From Verrucomicrobiales bacterium (GTDB lineage Bacteria > Verrucomicrobiota > Verrucomicrobiia > Verrucomicrobiales > DEV007): a DNA stretch of 64,000 bases. The DNA is taken from assembly GCA_029213005.1 (NCBI GenBank), contig JARGPI010000008.1:176226-240225 (forward strand), written 5' to 3'. Under the pieces are notes generated by a model that had not been told where the DNA came from, ran no database searches, and was given only the letters and a program-made list of their open reading frames with translations. The first letter of the stretch is position 1, and each line of letters starts with the position of its first letter. Below are positions 16,822 through 28,884 of this stretch, piece by piece. Both the position numbers and the translations under genes were made by a program.

Positions 16822-18039
16822 ATGAACTACCTGAGATCCATCTACCGATTCTTCACCTCATTCGCCCTCGCGACGATTGTGCTGGTGTTGCTCACCTTGA
16901 TTACACTGCTCGGAACTCTCGCCCAGGTCGATCTTGGCCTCTGGGGAGCGGTGCAGAAATATTTTCACTCCTGGTTTGTCACAACTGACCTGCTCGGCCC
17001 TATTCCGATCCCCCTCCCCGGCGGGTTGCTTCTCATGCTGCTGCTGTTTGTCAATATGACCCTCGGCGCCGTCGTTCATGTGCGGAAACGGACCCGTGGA
17101 ATTCCGAACCTCGTCTCCCACCTCGGTATTCTCTTTTTGCTGGTCAGCGCCTTTGTCACCTTCGTTGCAAAGAATGATGGCTTTGTTGCTCTTTTCCCCG
17201 GCCAGGCCAGCAACATGGCCCGGAGCTACAAAACCTGGCAGCTCGAAGTGCTGGAATTTAACGAAGCGGGTCGTCCGACCAAAGCTCACGTCATTCCCTG
17301 GGAGGAACTCACCAAACTGAATGGCGGCGATGAACAGGAATTCACCTTCAAGGCCCTGCCCTTCTCGGTAAAAGTCGATACCTTCCTCCGCAATGCCAAT
17401 CCCATTCCGGCATCTGCCCCGATGGCCGTCCGGGCCGGCGACCGGGAAATCAATGGCTTCAAATTGCTTTCCGCGAAGAAAGAAAAGGAGGAGGAGCGGA
17501 ACTTTCCGGCGCTCTTTGCCACGGTCTTAAAAGGCGAAAACCGCGAGGAAGTCGCCGAGATGATCATTTCATCCTATTCCGCGAGCCACATGGCCGGGGA
17601 AAGCCCAAGGGTGGCCGGCTTCAAGATCGACGACAAACAATACGGACTTTTGCTCACCAAAACGACCTGGCCGATCGATTATTACATCAAGCTCGATCGC
17701 TTTATCTTTGAAAAGCACCCCGGCACCGATCAACCGAAAAACTACGAGAGCCGGATCACCCGGATGGACACCTTCGATGATGAAGGAAAGAAAGTGGCGA
17801 TTCGCATGAACGAGCCGATGCGCCACGGTGGTTTCGTTGTCTTTCAGGAGAGCTTTGGCCAAAATCCGGACACCGGGGAATACTACTCCCAGTTCGCCGT
17901 TTCCGACAACCCGTCGGACCAGTGGCCGACGATCGCTCTGACCATCATGGGAATCGGAATGTTTCTCCATTTCATCTGGAAACTGGTAGAATACATTAAC
18001 AAATCAAAAGCCGAGCGGCTGAAGAAAGCAAAGGACTAA
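16822..18039 (+). CDS. resB: ResB-like cytochrome c biogenesis protein
   Basis: A 405-aa membrane protein: an N-terminal helix with FALATIVLVLLTLITLLGTL, two further helices before residue 120, a long periplasmic domain (about 130-365) and a last helix near 370-390. This is the ResB/Ccs1 layout of system II cytochrome c maturation. ResB works with CcsA/ResC to move heme out and attach it to apocytochromes. The CcsA gene starts 4 nt after its stop. The cytochrome fusion upstream and the DUF1549-type cytochrome near 60 kb are plausible clients. Confidence 0.87.
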   Translation: MNYLRSIYRFFTSFALATIVLVLLTLITLLGTLAQVDLGLWGAVQKYFHSWFVTTDLLGPIPIPLPGGLLLMLLLFVNMTLGAVVHVRKRTRGIPNLVSHLGILFLLVSAFVTFVAKNDGFVALFPGQASNMARSYKTWQLEVLEFNEAGRPTKAHVIPWEELTKLNGGDEQEFTFKALPFSVKVDTFLRNANPIPASAPMAVRAGDREINGFKLLSAKKEKEEERNFPALFATVLKGENREEVAEMIISSYSASHMAGESPRVAGFKIDDKQYGLLLTKTTWPIDYYIKLDRFIFEKHPGTDQPKNYESRITRMDTFDDEGKKVAIRMNEPMRHGGFVVFQESFGQNPDTGEYYSQFAVSDNPSDQWPTIALTIMGIGMFLHFIWKLVEYINKSKAERLKKAKD

Positions 18040-18043
18040 AGAT

Positions 18044-20452
18044 ATGAGTACCAAAAGGCAAATCCGGGAAGATGCGGCCGCCAGGGAGGCCAAAGCCCGT
18101 GCGGAACAGCGTTTCAGTAAACTGAAAATCGCCTATCTCATCGTTTCCCTACTTCTCGTGGCGGGTGTCATTATCTCGCTGAAGTCAGCTTCGTTTCTCC
18201 TCAAGAACTCTCGAAGCGCGAAGAACGTGATGACCAATCTGGAGTCTTACACTCCGTGGCCCGACGAGGTCAGGGAGCAGTTCCAGAGAATGTTGATTCA
18301 AAACGGCGGAAGAGTGAAGCCGGCAAATACTTTCGCCCGCTTTACCCTGCTCCAAATTAACAACGGAACGCGTGCAAAATTTGAAACCAAAGATGGTGAG
18401 AAGCACAAAATCAAAGCTGACGAATGGCTCATGGAAGCCCTTTTCCGGGGTGACGTCGCCAAGGAACTGCCGATCTTTAACGTCGATGATACCGATACTA
18501 TCGCCGAACTCGGCGTGAAGCCGAAGCCGGGAGACTCCGTTCACCGGAAACGGGACCGCTATTCCTACAATCAGCTCCTCGTAGCTCGCTCCAAGATTGC
18601 CGAAGAAGGCTCCCGGGTATCCGAGAAGAAGCAGGAATTCGACAAAAGCGAGGAAGATCCGGAGCTTCAGCCCACCCGGGAGGAAGTTCAGATTCTGCGA
18701 CTCAGCCGAAACATCAGCCTCTTCGAATACATGCTGGGACAATTCGGAGCCGTGCGGAAAGGCGAGAATATGGTCAACGACCAGATCATCCCCGAAAGCC
18801 TTTCCGAAATCGCGAACCGTCTCGACATGTCCGAGTTCCTGGACCTGATGCCGGAGATGACTCCGCAACAACTCTTCGGAGTGCTCAGCCAACCGGCTCC
18901 GACCGACGAGGCGAGACTTTTTCAGGCTCCCTTCCAACTCTTTTTCTTCTTCGCCAACTCGGGAAGAAACCTGGTGATTATCCCTCCGCAGGACAAGCTG
19001 AAGGACGAATGGAGCGGAATCGGAGACGCCATGTTTGAAGCAATGCAGGATAAGTCGCTGCGGGACTGGGTCAAAGAATCACTCAAAGCTATCGGCACTC
19101 TTCATGAAGGGCAGAAGGCGATGTTTGCCGCTCTGGAAAAACTACCCGACGATGCCGACAAATCCGACCGTGCCGCCATTGTGAAACCGATGGCGGATAA
19201 AATGGCTGCCTTTGTGAATCGTCAAAAAGAGGAAACTCAGGCCCGCTATCAGGCCCGGATTGATAAAATCGACTCAGAGATTGCGGCCACCACTGAGGAA
19301 CTGGAAAAGGACCGACTCAACGACCGGAAGCGGATTCTAAAAGTCGAAGCGAAAAGCTCAGACAAAGAAGTCGATCTATACAACAGCGGGTATTTCCATA
19401 GTAGCTTGTCGTATTTCATCATGGCCTTTCTGATCCTCGCGGTCAGTTGGATGATGCCCGGCTCCAAAGCCTCACGAATCCTGACCTGGATTGCGGTTGC
19501 GGTTACGATCCTCGCTTTGGGATACGATATCATCGGTATCGTTCAGAGATCAGTGATCCGGGCACGCCCACCGATTACAAATCTATACGACACTATCATT
19601 TTCATTACGGCAATCGCAGTGATGCTATCGCTGGTGTTGGAATACTTCACCCGCCGCGGCGTCGCTCTCATCGTAGCGGTGATCGCCGGGATGGCTGGCA
19701 TGTTCCTTTCTCTCCGGTACGAAACCAAAGAAGCGACTGATACGATGGATCCGCTCCAGGCCGTGCTCGATACCAACTTCTGGCTCGCGACTCACGTGAC
19801 GACGATCAACATCGGATACGCCGCTGGACTGCTCGCCATGTTACTGGGCATCTACTACCTGCTACACCGTTTTCTCCGACCTCTGATTAAGGTCATGAAA
19901 TCGATGATGGGCAAAACCGTCCTCGAGGACAATCAGATTTTCAATGAGGACAAAGAGACCCGCGACTTCTTCAAATCGATATCAAAAATGATATATGGAG
20001 TGGTATGTTTCTGCCTCTTTTTCTCTATCATTGGAACCATCCTCGGTGGAGTCTGGGCGAACTATAGTTGGGGACGTTTCTGGGGCTGGGACCCTAAAGA
20101 AAACGGCGCCCTGATGATCTGTCTCTGGGCTCTGGTCATCCTCCACGCCAAAATGGGAGGATACATTCGCGACATCGGTATCGCGGTCAACGCCGTGTTC
20201 CTCGGTATGATCGTGACCTTCTCCTGGTGGGGCGTGAACAACCTGGGAATCGGCCTCCACAGTTATGGATTCACTCAGGGAGTCTGGGACGCGCTCTACA
20301 TTTCCTGGACCGTGAGTGTTTTTGTGATGGCCTGCGGCATTCCTCTCTGGCTCCATGAAAGAGACAAGAAGAATCGCAAGAAGCCCCGGCGTCAAAACCG
20401 GAAGGCGGAGCCCACTTCCGACCAGTTACCGGACGGAAGCGCACCGGCGTAA
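18044..20452 (+). CDS. ccsA: CcsA/ResC-like heme handling protein with long N-terminal domain
   Basis: An 802-aa protein. Residues 24-50 form an anchor helix. Residues 60-430 are a large, mainly charged periplasmic domain ending in a coiled coil. From about residue 445 on there are eight or so membrane helices. The tryptophan-rich heme motif WGRFWGWDPKENGALMIC is near residue 680, with histidines in THVTTINIGY and LHSYGF. This is the CcsA core of system II. The long extension resembles fused CcsA proteins of Bacteroidetes/PVC bacteria. Forms a unit with resB, 4-nt gap. Confidence 0.88.
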   Translation: MSTKRQIREDAAAREAKARAEQRFSKLKIAYLIVSLLLVAGVIISLKSASFLLKNSRSAKNVMTNLESYTPWPDEVREQFQRMLIQNGGRVKPANTFARFTLLQINNGTRAKFETKDGEKHKIKADEWLMEALFRGDVAKELPIFNVDDTDTIAELGVKPKPGDSVHRKRDRYSYNQLLVARSKIAEEGSRVSEKKQEFDKSEEDPELQPTREEVQILRLSRNISLFEYMLGQFGAVRKGENMVNDQIIPESLSEIANRLDMSEFLDLMPEMTPQQLFGVLSQPAPTDEARLFQAPFQLFFFFANSGRNLVIIPPQDKLKDEWSGIGDAMFEAMQDKSLRDWVKESLKAIGTLHEGQKAMFAALEKLPDDADKSDRAAIVKPMADKMAAFVNRQKEETQARYQARIDKIDSEIAATTEELEKDRLNDRKRILKVEAKSSDKEVDLYNSGYFHSSLSYFIMAFLILAVSWMMPGSKASRILTWIAVAVTILALGYDIIGIVQRSVIRARPPITNLYDTIIFITAIAVMLSLVLEYFTRRGVALIVAVIAGMAGMFLSLRYETKEATDTMDPLQAVLDTNFWLATHVTTINIGYAAGLLAMLLGIYYLLHRFLRPLIKVMKSMMGKTVLEDNQIFNEDKETRDFFKSISKMIYGVVCFCLFFSIIGTILGGVWANYSWGRFWGWDPKENGALMICLWALVILHAKMGGYIRDIGIAVNAVFLGMIVTFSWWGVNNLGIGLHSYGFTQGVWDALYISWTVSVFVMACGIPLWLHERDKKNRKKPRRQNRKAEPTSDQLPDGSAPA

Positions 20453-20455
20453 CAG

Positions 20456-21979
20456 TCACTCCTGAGTCCACAACGTAAGGCGTCCCGACCGATCTATCGG
20501 CCCCGGGACGTGCATCCCTCCCCCGACGATATCCGGCTTACCGTCGCCATTTAGATCGCCTACCGCGATGTTGGCAAGATTGGAGGGGGCGTAGGCTATT
20601 TTCTGCCGCGAAAATTTACGGAACCCTCCCAGATTCTCCATCCAGGCAAGGCTCGGAAAGTCAGCTTCTTTCCATTGAAAGTAGAGAGCCGAGTAAACGA
20701 CATCGAGATCGCCGTCTCCATCCATATCGACGGGCTTTGCATCGTAACAGCCCGGCATACCGGCGAGATAATGTAGTTTATAGTTCCAGTTATCGTTCTC
20801 CAGCCAGCGGACCCCGTGGTAGGGCTTTGGTGCGGGATTTTCATCCATCATATCACCGTTGGTATAGAGAATATCTTCGTCCCCGTCCTGATCGAGATCT
20901 TCGATATAGATACTCGACGAACCGAACGAAGGATGATTTGCACGGGCGATCAGTTCACTTTTAAATTGATTCCCCCCCTGATTGATAAAGCGCACGATCA
21001 TCTCATGCTGCTGAGTGATGAGAGCGACAAAATCAATCTTATCATCTGAGTTCAAATGCGCCGGCAGTACCCGCATCGTCCCGTTGATATCGATAATTTT
21101 CTTTAGTTTGAATTCGAGGGGCGCCACTTGTTCGAGCACGGTGATCGCTCCGGTTTTTCGCCAACCAAACATCGCAAGCACGATATCGATGTCCCCGTCT
21201 CCGTCATAATCGGCAGGGGCGCAGTCAGTAATTCTCGGAACACCGCCACTGATGACGGGCAGATGCTCATACTTTCCATCACCCTGATTGATCAGGAGAT
21301 GAAACTCTCCGATGAGGAGTTCATTCGGATAAATATCGCCCATACCGGAAATACCAAAATCGATATCCCCGTCCCCATCGATATCCATCGGCGTCGAATT
21401 CACCGGGGATTTCGTTTTGAGGATCACCTTTTCTTTCCACTCTGAGCCGACCCGTTTCAGCCAGGAGACCGATTCGTTCAGGTTGTCAGTAACGATCAGT
21501 TCGCTGGCGACCCCGTCCCCGTCGAAGTCACCGATCTTAACGCTCGAAACTTCCGGTCGGGGATGAACAAACAATTCTCCGATCGTCTCGATGCCAAAAT
21601 TCAGTCGCGAGGGCTTCAGGTCATCTTCAATCGTTTCCAGCGTCTCAGGGCTGTTTGAGAGGTAATAACCGACAATCTGATTCATCTCCTCCTGCGTGAT
21701 CGGTAACTTTTGCTCCTGCATCAAACCAACCATGGTTTCGAGCGCACCCGGCCAGGCATTCTTCGCCATCGAACCCGGCCGGGGAACCGGATGACAAACG
21801 CCGCATTTTTGAGCGACCAGAGGCGGGAAAGGTGCACCCTGAGAGAATATCGGGAAAGGCGTCAAAAAACCAATCAGGATTGCCCCTGAAATCAGCTTGG
21901 GAAAGAGTCTTTGTGAAGGGACTGAATTTAACGGGATGATGAAAATGATAACTCCGAAAAACAAGCCTGACAAACTCAC
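20456..21979 (-). CDS. Secreted c-type cytochrome with FG-GAP/VCBS beta-propeller
   Basis: A 507-aa protein. The N-terminus is hydrophobic (residues 5-45, anchor or signal). A heme site CGVCH follows (C59, C62, H63), in a short cytochrome domain. From residue 130 on there are at least six FG-GAP/VCBS repeats with calcium loops such as DFDGDGVASE, DIDGDGDIDF, DYDGDGDIDI and DMDGDGDLDV. Such proteins are exported and bind Ca2+. The function is unknown; heme plus propeller suggests redox or adhesion at the surface. Converges on ccsA with a 3-nt gap. Confidence 0.85.
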   Translation of the reverse strand: MSLSGLFFGVIIFIIPLNSVPSQRLFPKLISGAILIGFLTPFPIFSQGAPFPPLVAQKCGVCHPVPRPGSMAKNAWPGALETMVGLMQEQKLPITQEEMNQIVGYYLSNSPETLETIEDDLKPSRLNFGIETIGELFVHPRPEVSSVKIGDFDGDGVASELIVTDNLNESVSWLKRVGSEWKEKVILKTKSPVNSTPMDIDGDGDIDFGISGMGDIYPNELLIGEFHLLINQGDGKYEHLPVISGGVPRITDCAPADYDGDGDIDIVLAMFGWRKTGAITVLEQVAPLEFKLKKIIDINGTMRVLPAHLNSDDKIDFVALITQQHEMIVRFINQGGNQFKSELIARANHPSFGSSSIYIEDLDQDGDEDILYTNGDMMDENPAPKPYHGVRWLENDNWNYKLHYLAGMPGCYDAKPVDMDGDGDLDVVYSALYFQWKEADFPSLAWMENLGGFRKFSRQKIAYAPSNLANIAVGDLNGDGKPDIVGGGMHVPGPIDRSGRLTLWTQE

Positions 21980-22138
21980 GTTTCCGCCTCCCGGTTCGAG
22001 GTCTTTCGCTTACCCGAAATAATCTGAAAAAGAGCGGAAATCGAGCTGTCCGAAAAGGCCGTCAAATCCCGATAAAACCGACATTTCAGCGAAACTTAAG
22101 AGAGCTGAATCACCGTCGAAATTAATCGTGGGATTACG

Positions 22139-24866
<2,728 letters not shown>

Positions 24867-24932
24867 CTACCACCACTCACACTTACTAACTCACCGGATC
24901 AGCTGCTCTGATTCGCTACCAATACCATTGCT

Positions 24933-27614
24933 ATGCCTGACGAAGACGATACGCCAGACTCAACACCACCGCCACCGGAGGACAACGCCAGAATTCAGCC
25001 CATCCGAATTGAGGACGAAATGTCCAGTTCGTTTCTCGATTACTCGATGTCGGTTATCATTTCCCGGGCCCTACCCGATGCCCGGGACGGCCTGAAGCCT
25101 TCGCAGCGACGAATTCTCCTCGCGATGAACGACCTCGGTCTTGCCCCAGGCAAGAACTACAGGAAGTGCGCGAAGATTTGTGGTGATACTTCAGGTAACT
25201 ACCACCCTCACGGTGAAGCAACGATTTACCCGACACTCGTTAATATGGCACAGCCATGGACGATGCGGGAAATTCTGATTCAGGGTCAGGGTAACTTCGG
25301 TTCAGTCGAAGGTGACCCTCCGGCAGCGATGCGATATACCGAGGCCCGCCTCACCAACTGCGGTCATTCTCTGATGACCGACATGGAGAAGGAGACGGTA
25401 GATTTTCGAGACAACTACGATGAAACTCGTCAAGAGCCGGTCGTCTTCCCTGCTGCATTTCCAAACCTGCTGGTTAACGGCGGTACCGGTATTGCGGTTG
25501 GTATGGCAACCAACATCCCACCACACAATCTCGGTGAGGTGGTCGATGGCGTTTGCGCTACGATCGATAATCCGGACATCACAACCGGTGAATTGCTGAC
25601 CATTATCAAGGGACCCGATTTCCCTACCGGATGTACCATTCTCGGGACCAGGGGAATCACTGACTACGCCACTACGGGGCGCGGCAGTATTAAAGTTCGG
25701 GGACGCGCCGAAGTGGTGGAGAATCAAAACGGTCGCGAACAAATCGTGATCAGCGAAATTCCCTATGCCGTCAACCGGGCCCGTCTCGTGGAGCGGATTG
25801 CGGAATTGGCCAATGAGAAAATCCTTCCCGAAATTTCGGCGGTTCGTGATGAGTCAACGGAAGTCACCCGGGTCGTTGTCGACTTGAAGCGCGATGCTCG
25901 TGCTCAGGTGGTTCTTAACAATCTTTATAAGCACACCGCTCTGGCGACTTCTTTCTCCGCAAATATGCTGGCGATTGATAACAATCGTCCACGGTTGCTG
26001 TCGGTTAAAGACGCCCTGATTTGCTATATCGAACACCGTCGGGAAGTCATTATTCGCCGGACGAAGTATTTGCTGCGCAAAGCGAACGAACAGGCGGAGC
26101 GGCTCGAGGCTTATCTCCTCGCTCTCGGTAATCTTGATGACTTTATCAGGATGATCCGCGATTCGAAGAACCGTGATGAAGCCCGTGAAAAAATCAAAGC
26201 TTACGACTTCTCGGTCGAAGCGGCGGAAGCTCTCGGTATCTTTATGCGGGGTCAGGAAAGCCTGAAACTCAAAGAGGGTCGCTATACCTTAACCGACCGC
26301 CAGGTCGAGCACATTCTTGAGCTTCGCCTCTATCAACTGGTTGGCCTCGAAAGAGAGAAAATCAAAGCTCAATACGATGCTTTGCTCGACGAGATCAAAG
26401 ACCTCATGGATATCCTCGCTCGCGAAGAGAGGGTTCTTGCCATCATCAAACAGGAGCTCCTCGATGTGAAGGAAAAGTGGGCCACTCCACGACTTACCGA
26501 TTTCGGTGCTGACACCGGAGAGATCGCCAACGTCGAGCTGATCGCCAACGAGTCGAATGTGATTACCATTTCGCATCGTGGCTATATCAAGCGGACCTTA
26601 TCCTCCGAATACCGCACCCAGGCTCGCGGTGGTAAAGGCCTTAAAGGGATGGAAACACGGGCTTCCGATGATGAGGACGAAGCCGATGATTTTGTCGAAC
26701 ACCTCTTCGCTGCGACCTCGCACGATTACTTGATGTTCTTCACCGATACCGGTCGAGTTTATGTCGAGCGGGTCTATCAGATACCGGAGATGTCCCGAAC
26801 ATCAAAGGGACGCTCCATCAAGAATCTGCTGAGCCTCCAACCGGAAGAGAAAATCGCCGCGGTGCTTCGAATCGAAGCGGTCGGTGCTGAAGATAAAGAT
26901 GCGACCTTTGTCGACGATCAGTTTGTTTTCTTTGCTACCAGAAGTGGACGGGTCAAGAAGACGGCGCTCTCGGGATTCAGGAATTTCCGGAAGGATGGTA
27001 TTATCGCTATCAAACTGGACGAGGGTAATGAGCTTATCGATGTTAAACTGACCAACGGTAAAGATGACATCTGTCTCGTAACCAGCTCCGGATATTGCGT
27101 GCGCTGTAATGAATCGACGATCCGCTCAATGGGCCGTCCTTCTTCCGGGGTTCGCGGAGTGAATCTACGTGAAGGAGATAAGCTGGTTGCCCTGGCAATC
27201 GCGTCCGACGAAGGACAGCTCCTCGTTGTCAGTGAGAAGGGACTCGGTAAACGAACTCCTTTCGGTGAGTACCCTACGAAGGGTCGAGGCGGTAAAGGAA
27301 TCATTACGATGAAGGTGACTGAGAAAACCGGAAATGTAGTGAAATGCCTTCACGTAACGAATGAAGACGAGGTCATGCTGATGACTGACGCCGGACAAAG
27401 CGTTCGCCTGCGTTGCGACGGAATCAGCGTGATCGGCCGGAACACTCAGGGTGTCAAATTGATGAACCTGAAAGACGGCGAATCCATTCAGGACGTCGCC
27501 CGGGTCGCCACAGATGACGACGAAGAAACCGAATCTGAGGAACAAGCCACCGCCCCTGAAAGCGACGGCGCTTCTGAGGCAACTACCGAAGAAACCAGCG
27601 ACGAAAGCGAGTAA
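24933..27614 (+). CDS. gyrA: DNA gyrase subunit A
   Basis: An 893-aa protein. The winged-helix active site has RYTEARL with the catalytic Tyr near residue 134, and PDARDGLKPSQRRIL near the N-terminus. The C-terminal beta-pinwheel follows from about residue 530. The GyrA box, usually Q(R/K)RGG(R/K)G, reads QARGGKG here. A second RGGKG lies in YPTKGRGGKG. The tail is acidic (last 30 residues mostly Glu, Thr, Ser and Asp). Co-directional with gyrB and closed by a strong terminator. Confidence 0.96.
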   Translation: MPDEDDTPDSTPPPPEDNARIQPIRIEDEMSSSFLDYSMSVIISRALPDARDGLKPSQRRILLAMNDLGLAPGKNYRKCAKICGDTSGNYHPHGEATIYPTLVNMAQPWTMREILIQGQGNFGSVEGDPPAAMRYTEARLTNCGHSLMTDMEKETVDFRDNYDETRQEPVVFPAAFPNLLVNGGTGIAVGMATNIPPHNLGEVVDGVCATIDNPDITTGELLTIIKGPDFPTGCTILGTRGITDYATTGRGSIKVRGRAEVVENQNGREQIVISEIPYAVNRARLVERIAELANEKILPEISAVRDESTEVTRVVVDLKRDARAQVVLNNLYKHTALATSFSANMLAIDNNRPRLLSVKDALICYIEHRREVIIRRTKYLLRKANEQAERLEAYLLALGNLDDFIRMIRDSKNRDEAREKIKAYDFSVEAAEALGIFMRGQESLKLKEGRYTLTDRQVEHILELRLYQLVGLEREKIKAQYDALLDEIKDLMDILAREERVLAIIKQELLDVKEKWATPRLTDFGADTGEIANVELIANESNVITISHRGYIKRTLSSEYRTQARGGKGLKGMETRASDDEDEADDFVEHLFAATSHDYLMFFTDTGRVYVERVYQIPEMSRTSKGRSIKNLLSLQPEEKIAAVLRIEAVGAEDKDATFVDDQFVFFATRSGRVKKTALSGFRNFRKDGIIAIKLDEGNELIDVKLTNGKDDICLVTSSGYCVRCNESTIRSMGRPSSGVRGVNLREGDKLVALAIASDEGQLLVVSEKGLGKRTPFGEYPTKGRGGKGIITMKVTEKTGNVVKCLHVTNEDEVMLMTDAGQSVRLRCDGISVIGRNTQGVKLMNLKDGESIQDVARVATDDDEETESEEQATAPESDGASEATTEETSDESE

Positions 27615-27650
27615 GCGATCCCGCAAACTATAGTAACTTTACTATCGAAA

Positions 27651-27678
27651 GGCACCTTCTTCGGGAGGTGCCTTTTTT
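27651..27678 (+). terminator. Rho-independent terminator of gyrBA
   Basis: A 7-bp stem GGCACCT/AGGTGCC (27651-27657 with 27666-27672), an 8-nt loop containing TTCGG and a run of six T (27673-27678), 36 nt after the gyrA stop. Confidence 0.92.
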
Positions 27679-27720
27679 CGTATCTGTCACTCCCCTGCAC
27701 CACTTCCGAAGTATCAAATA

Positions 27721-27754
27721 AAAAGCCCGGTCTCCTTTCGGAAACCGGGCTTTT
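27721..27754 (-). terminator. Bidirectional terminator after the LysM gene
   Basis: A perfect 11-bp stem AAAAGCCCGGT/ACCGGGCTTTT (27721-27731 with 27744-27754) and a 12-nt loop. On the minus strand the stem is followed by further T-rich sequence, so it ends the LysM transcript. On the plus strand it backs up the gyrA terminator. Confidence 0.9.
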
Positions 27755-27821
27755 ATGACCACTCAACAAATGTCTCGTTTAAACAACCTTGGGAGTATGT
27801 ATTGAGACAAAATTCTTTCTC

Positions 27822-28664
27822 TTAGTTCTGAGCAACGTTCTGGTGATAATCGTTATACTTTGAGGTAGGAACCACCATCTCATCACCGGGATGAATCACT
27901 GTGCTCGTTCCCATATTATTGAGACGCTGCAGTTCCTTCATCGTTGTAAAAAAGTCACGTGCCAGAGCGTAGAGGTTGTCACCTTTCTGGACGGAGTAGT
28001 ATCCGTAAGTTTCGTCACTCTTAAGAAGAGGATTTTCATACTGATAGGATCCGGAACCCGATGCGGATGGCGTGGTGTTCTGTGCCGCCTGAACAATATC
28101 CTGCTTAGGAGCTTCTCCACTTACCGGCAACATCAGCTTCTGACCGGCACCGATGATATCACTGTTCAAGCCGTTCTGCTTTTTGATTGCCGCTACCGTG
28201 GTTCCATACTTCCGGGAAATGCCAGTCAAAGTGTCGCCGGCCTGCACGATGTGAAACTCTCCGCTTGTCGCTGAGGCAACGCTGGTCTCATTGACCGGAG
28301 CTGATGGAATGATCAAACTTTCACCAATATAGATTGGCTGACCTTCGGCCATGTTGTTTGAATCCAAAAGCGCCTGACGCGGAATACCGAACTTCCGGGC
28401 GATACCGCCCAATGAGTCACCGTCACGAATAACATAAGTTTCGTTTGCCACTTTTTTGGCGGGAGCACTCACCGCTGGCGCCAGTGCCGGTGTCGGGGCC
28501 GGTTTTTCGCCTTTTGCTGCGGCCAGTTTGCTTTCCAGTTCAGCAAGCCGGGCTTCCATCGACATAATCCGGGACTCGATCGTCCGCACATTTTGCGCAT
28601 CAGCTTTGCCCAGGGTGACAAAACCGGTGGCCAGGGTTGCCATCAATATCGTGATTCGCTTCAT
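27822..28664 (-). CDS. Secreted protein with three LysM domains
   Basis: A 280-aa protein. A signal peptide (residues 1-23, cleaved near ADAQ) is followed by a short coiled coil (26-52), a Pro/Ala linker and three LysM modules at about 77-120, 137-180 and 222-266. Each has the YxVxxGDxLxxIA pattern. LysM binds the glycan backbone of peptidoglycan. No catalytic domain is present, so it is probably a wall-binding or structural periplasmic protein. It is transcribed alone, with its own terminator downstream and a dyad just upstream of its start. Confidence 0.88.
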   Translation of the reverse strand: MKRITILMATLATGFVTLGKADAQNVRTIESRIMSMEARLAELESKLAAAKGEKPAPTPALAPAVSAPAKKVANETYVIRDGDSLGGIARKFGIPRQALLDSNNMAEGQPIYIGESLIIPSAPVNETSVASATSGEFHIVQAGDTLTGISRKYGTTVAAIKKQNGLNSDIIGAGQKLMLPVSGEAPKQDIVQAAQNTTPSASGSGSYQYENPLLKSDETYGYYSVQKGDNLYALARDFFTTMKELQRLNNMGTSTVIHPGDEMVVPTSKYNDYHQNVAQN

Positions 28665-28676
28665 ACTCGTAATTTA

Positions 28677-28697
28677 TGATTAATTTATAATTAATCA
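28677..28697. promoter_or_regulatory. AT-rich dyad upstream of the LysM gene
   Basis: Perfect 8-bp arms TGATTAAT and ATTAATCA around a 5-nt centre TTATA, 12 nt upstream of the LysM start codon. On the minus strand it contains TATAAA, which could double as a -10 box. Possible operator; the rest of the 28665-28884 gap is AT-rich promoter-like DNA. Confidence 0.45.
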
Positions 28698-28884
28698 ATG
28701 CTTTTCATTCATTTTTCCTGATATTTTTATAAAAATTCGGAAATTCGGTTAATTCCTTGCTTATTTGGCGATAATTTCGGCAAAATTACGCTTAGAAACG
28801 CAGTTTTTTCGCCACTAACAAATTCAACTGCGTAAGCCGCTTAAGCTTGATGTTCAGATCGATCCCCGCTATGACAGGGTAAAT

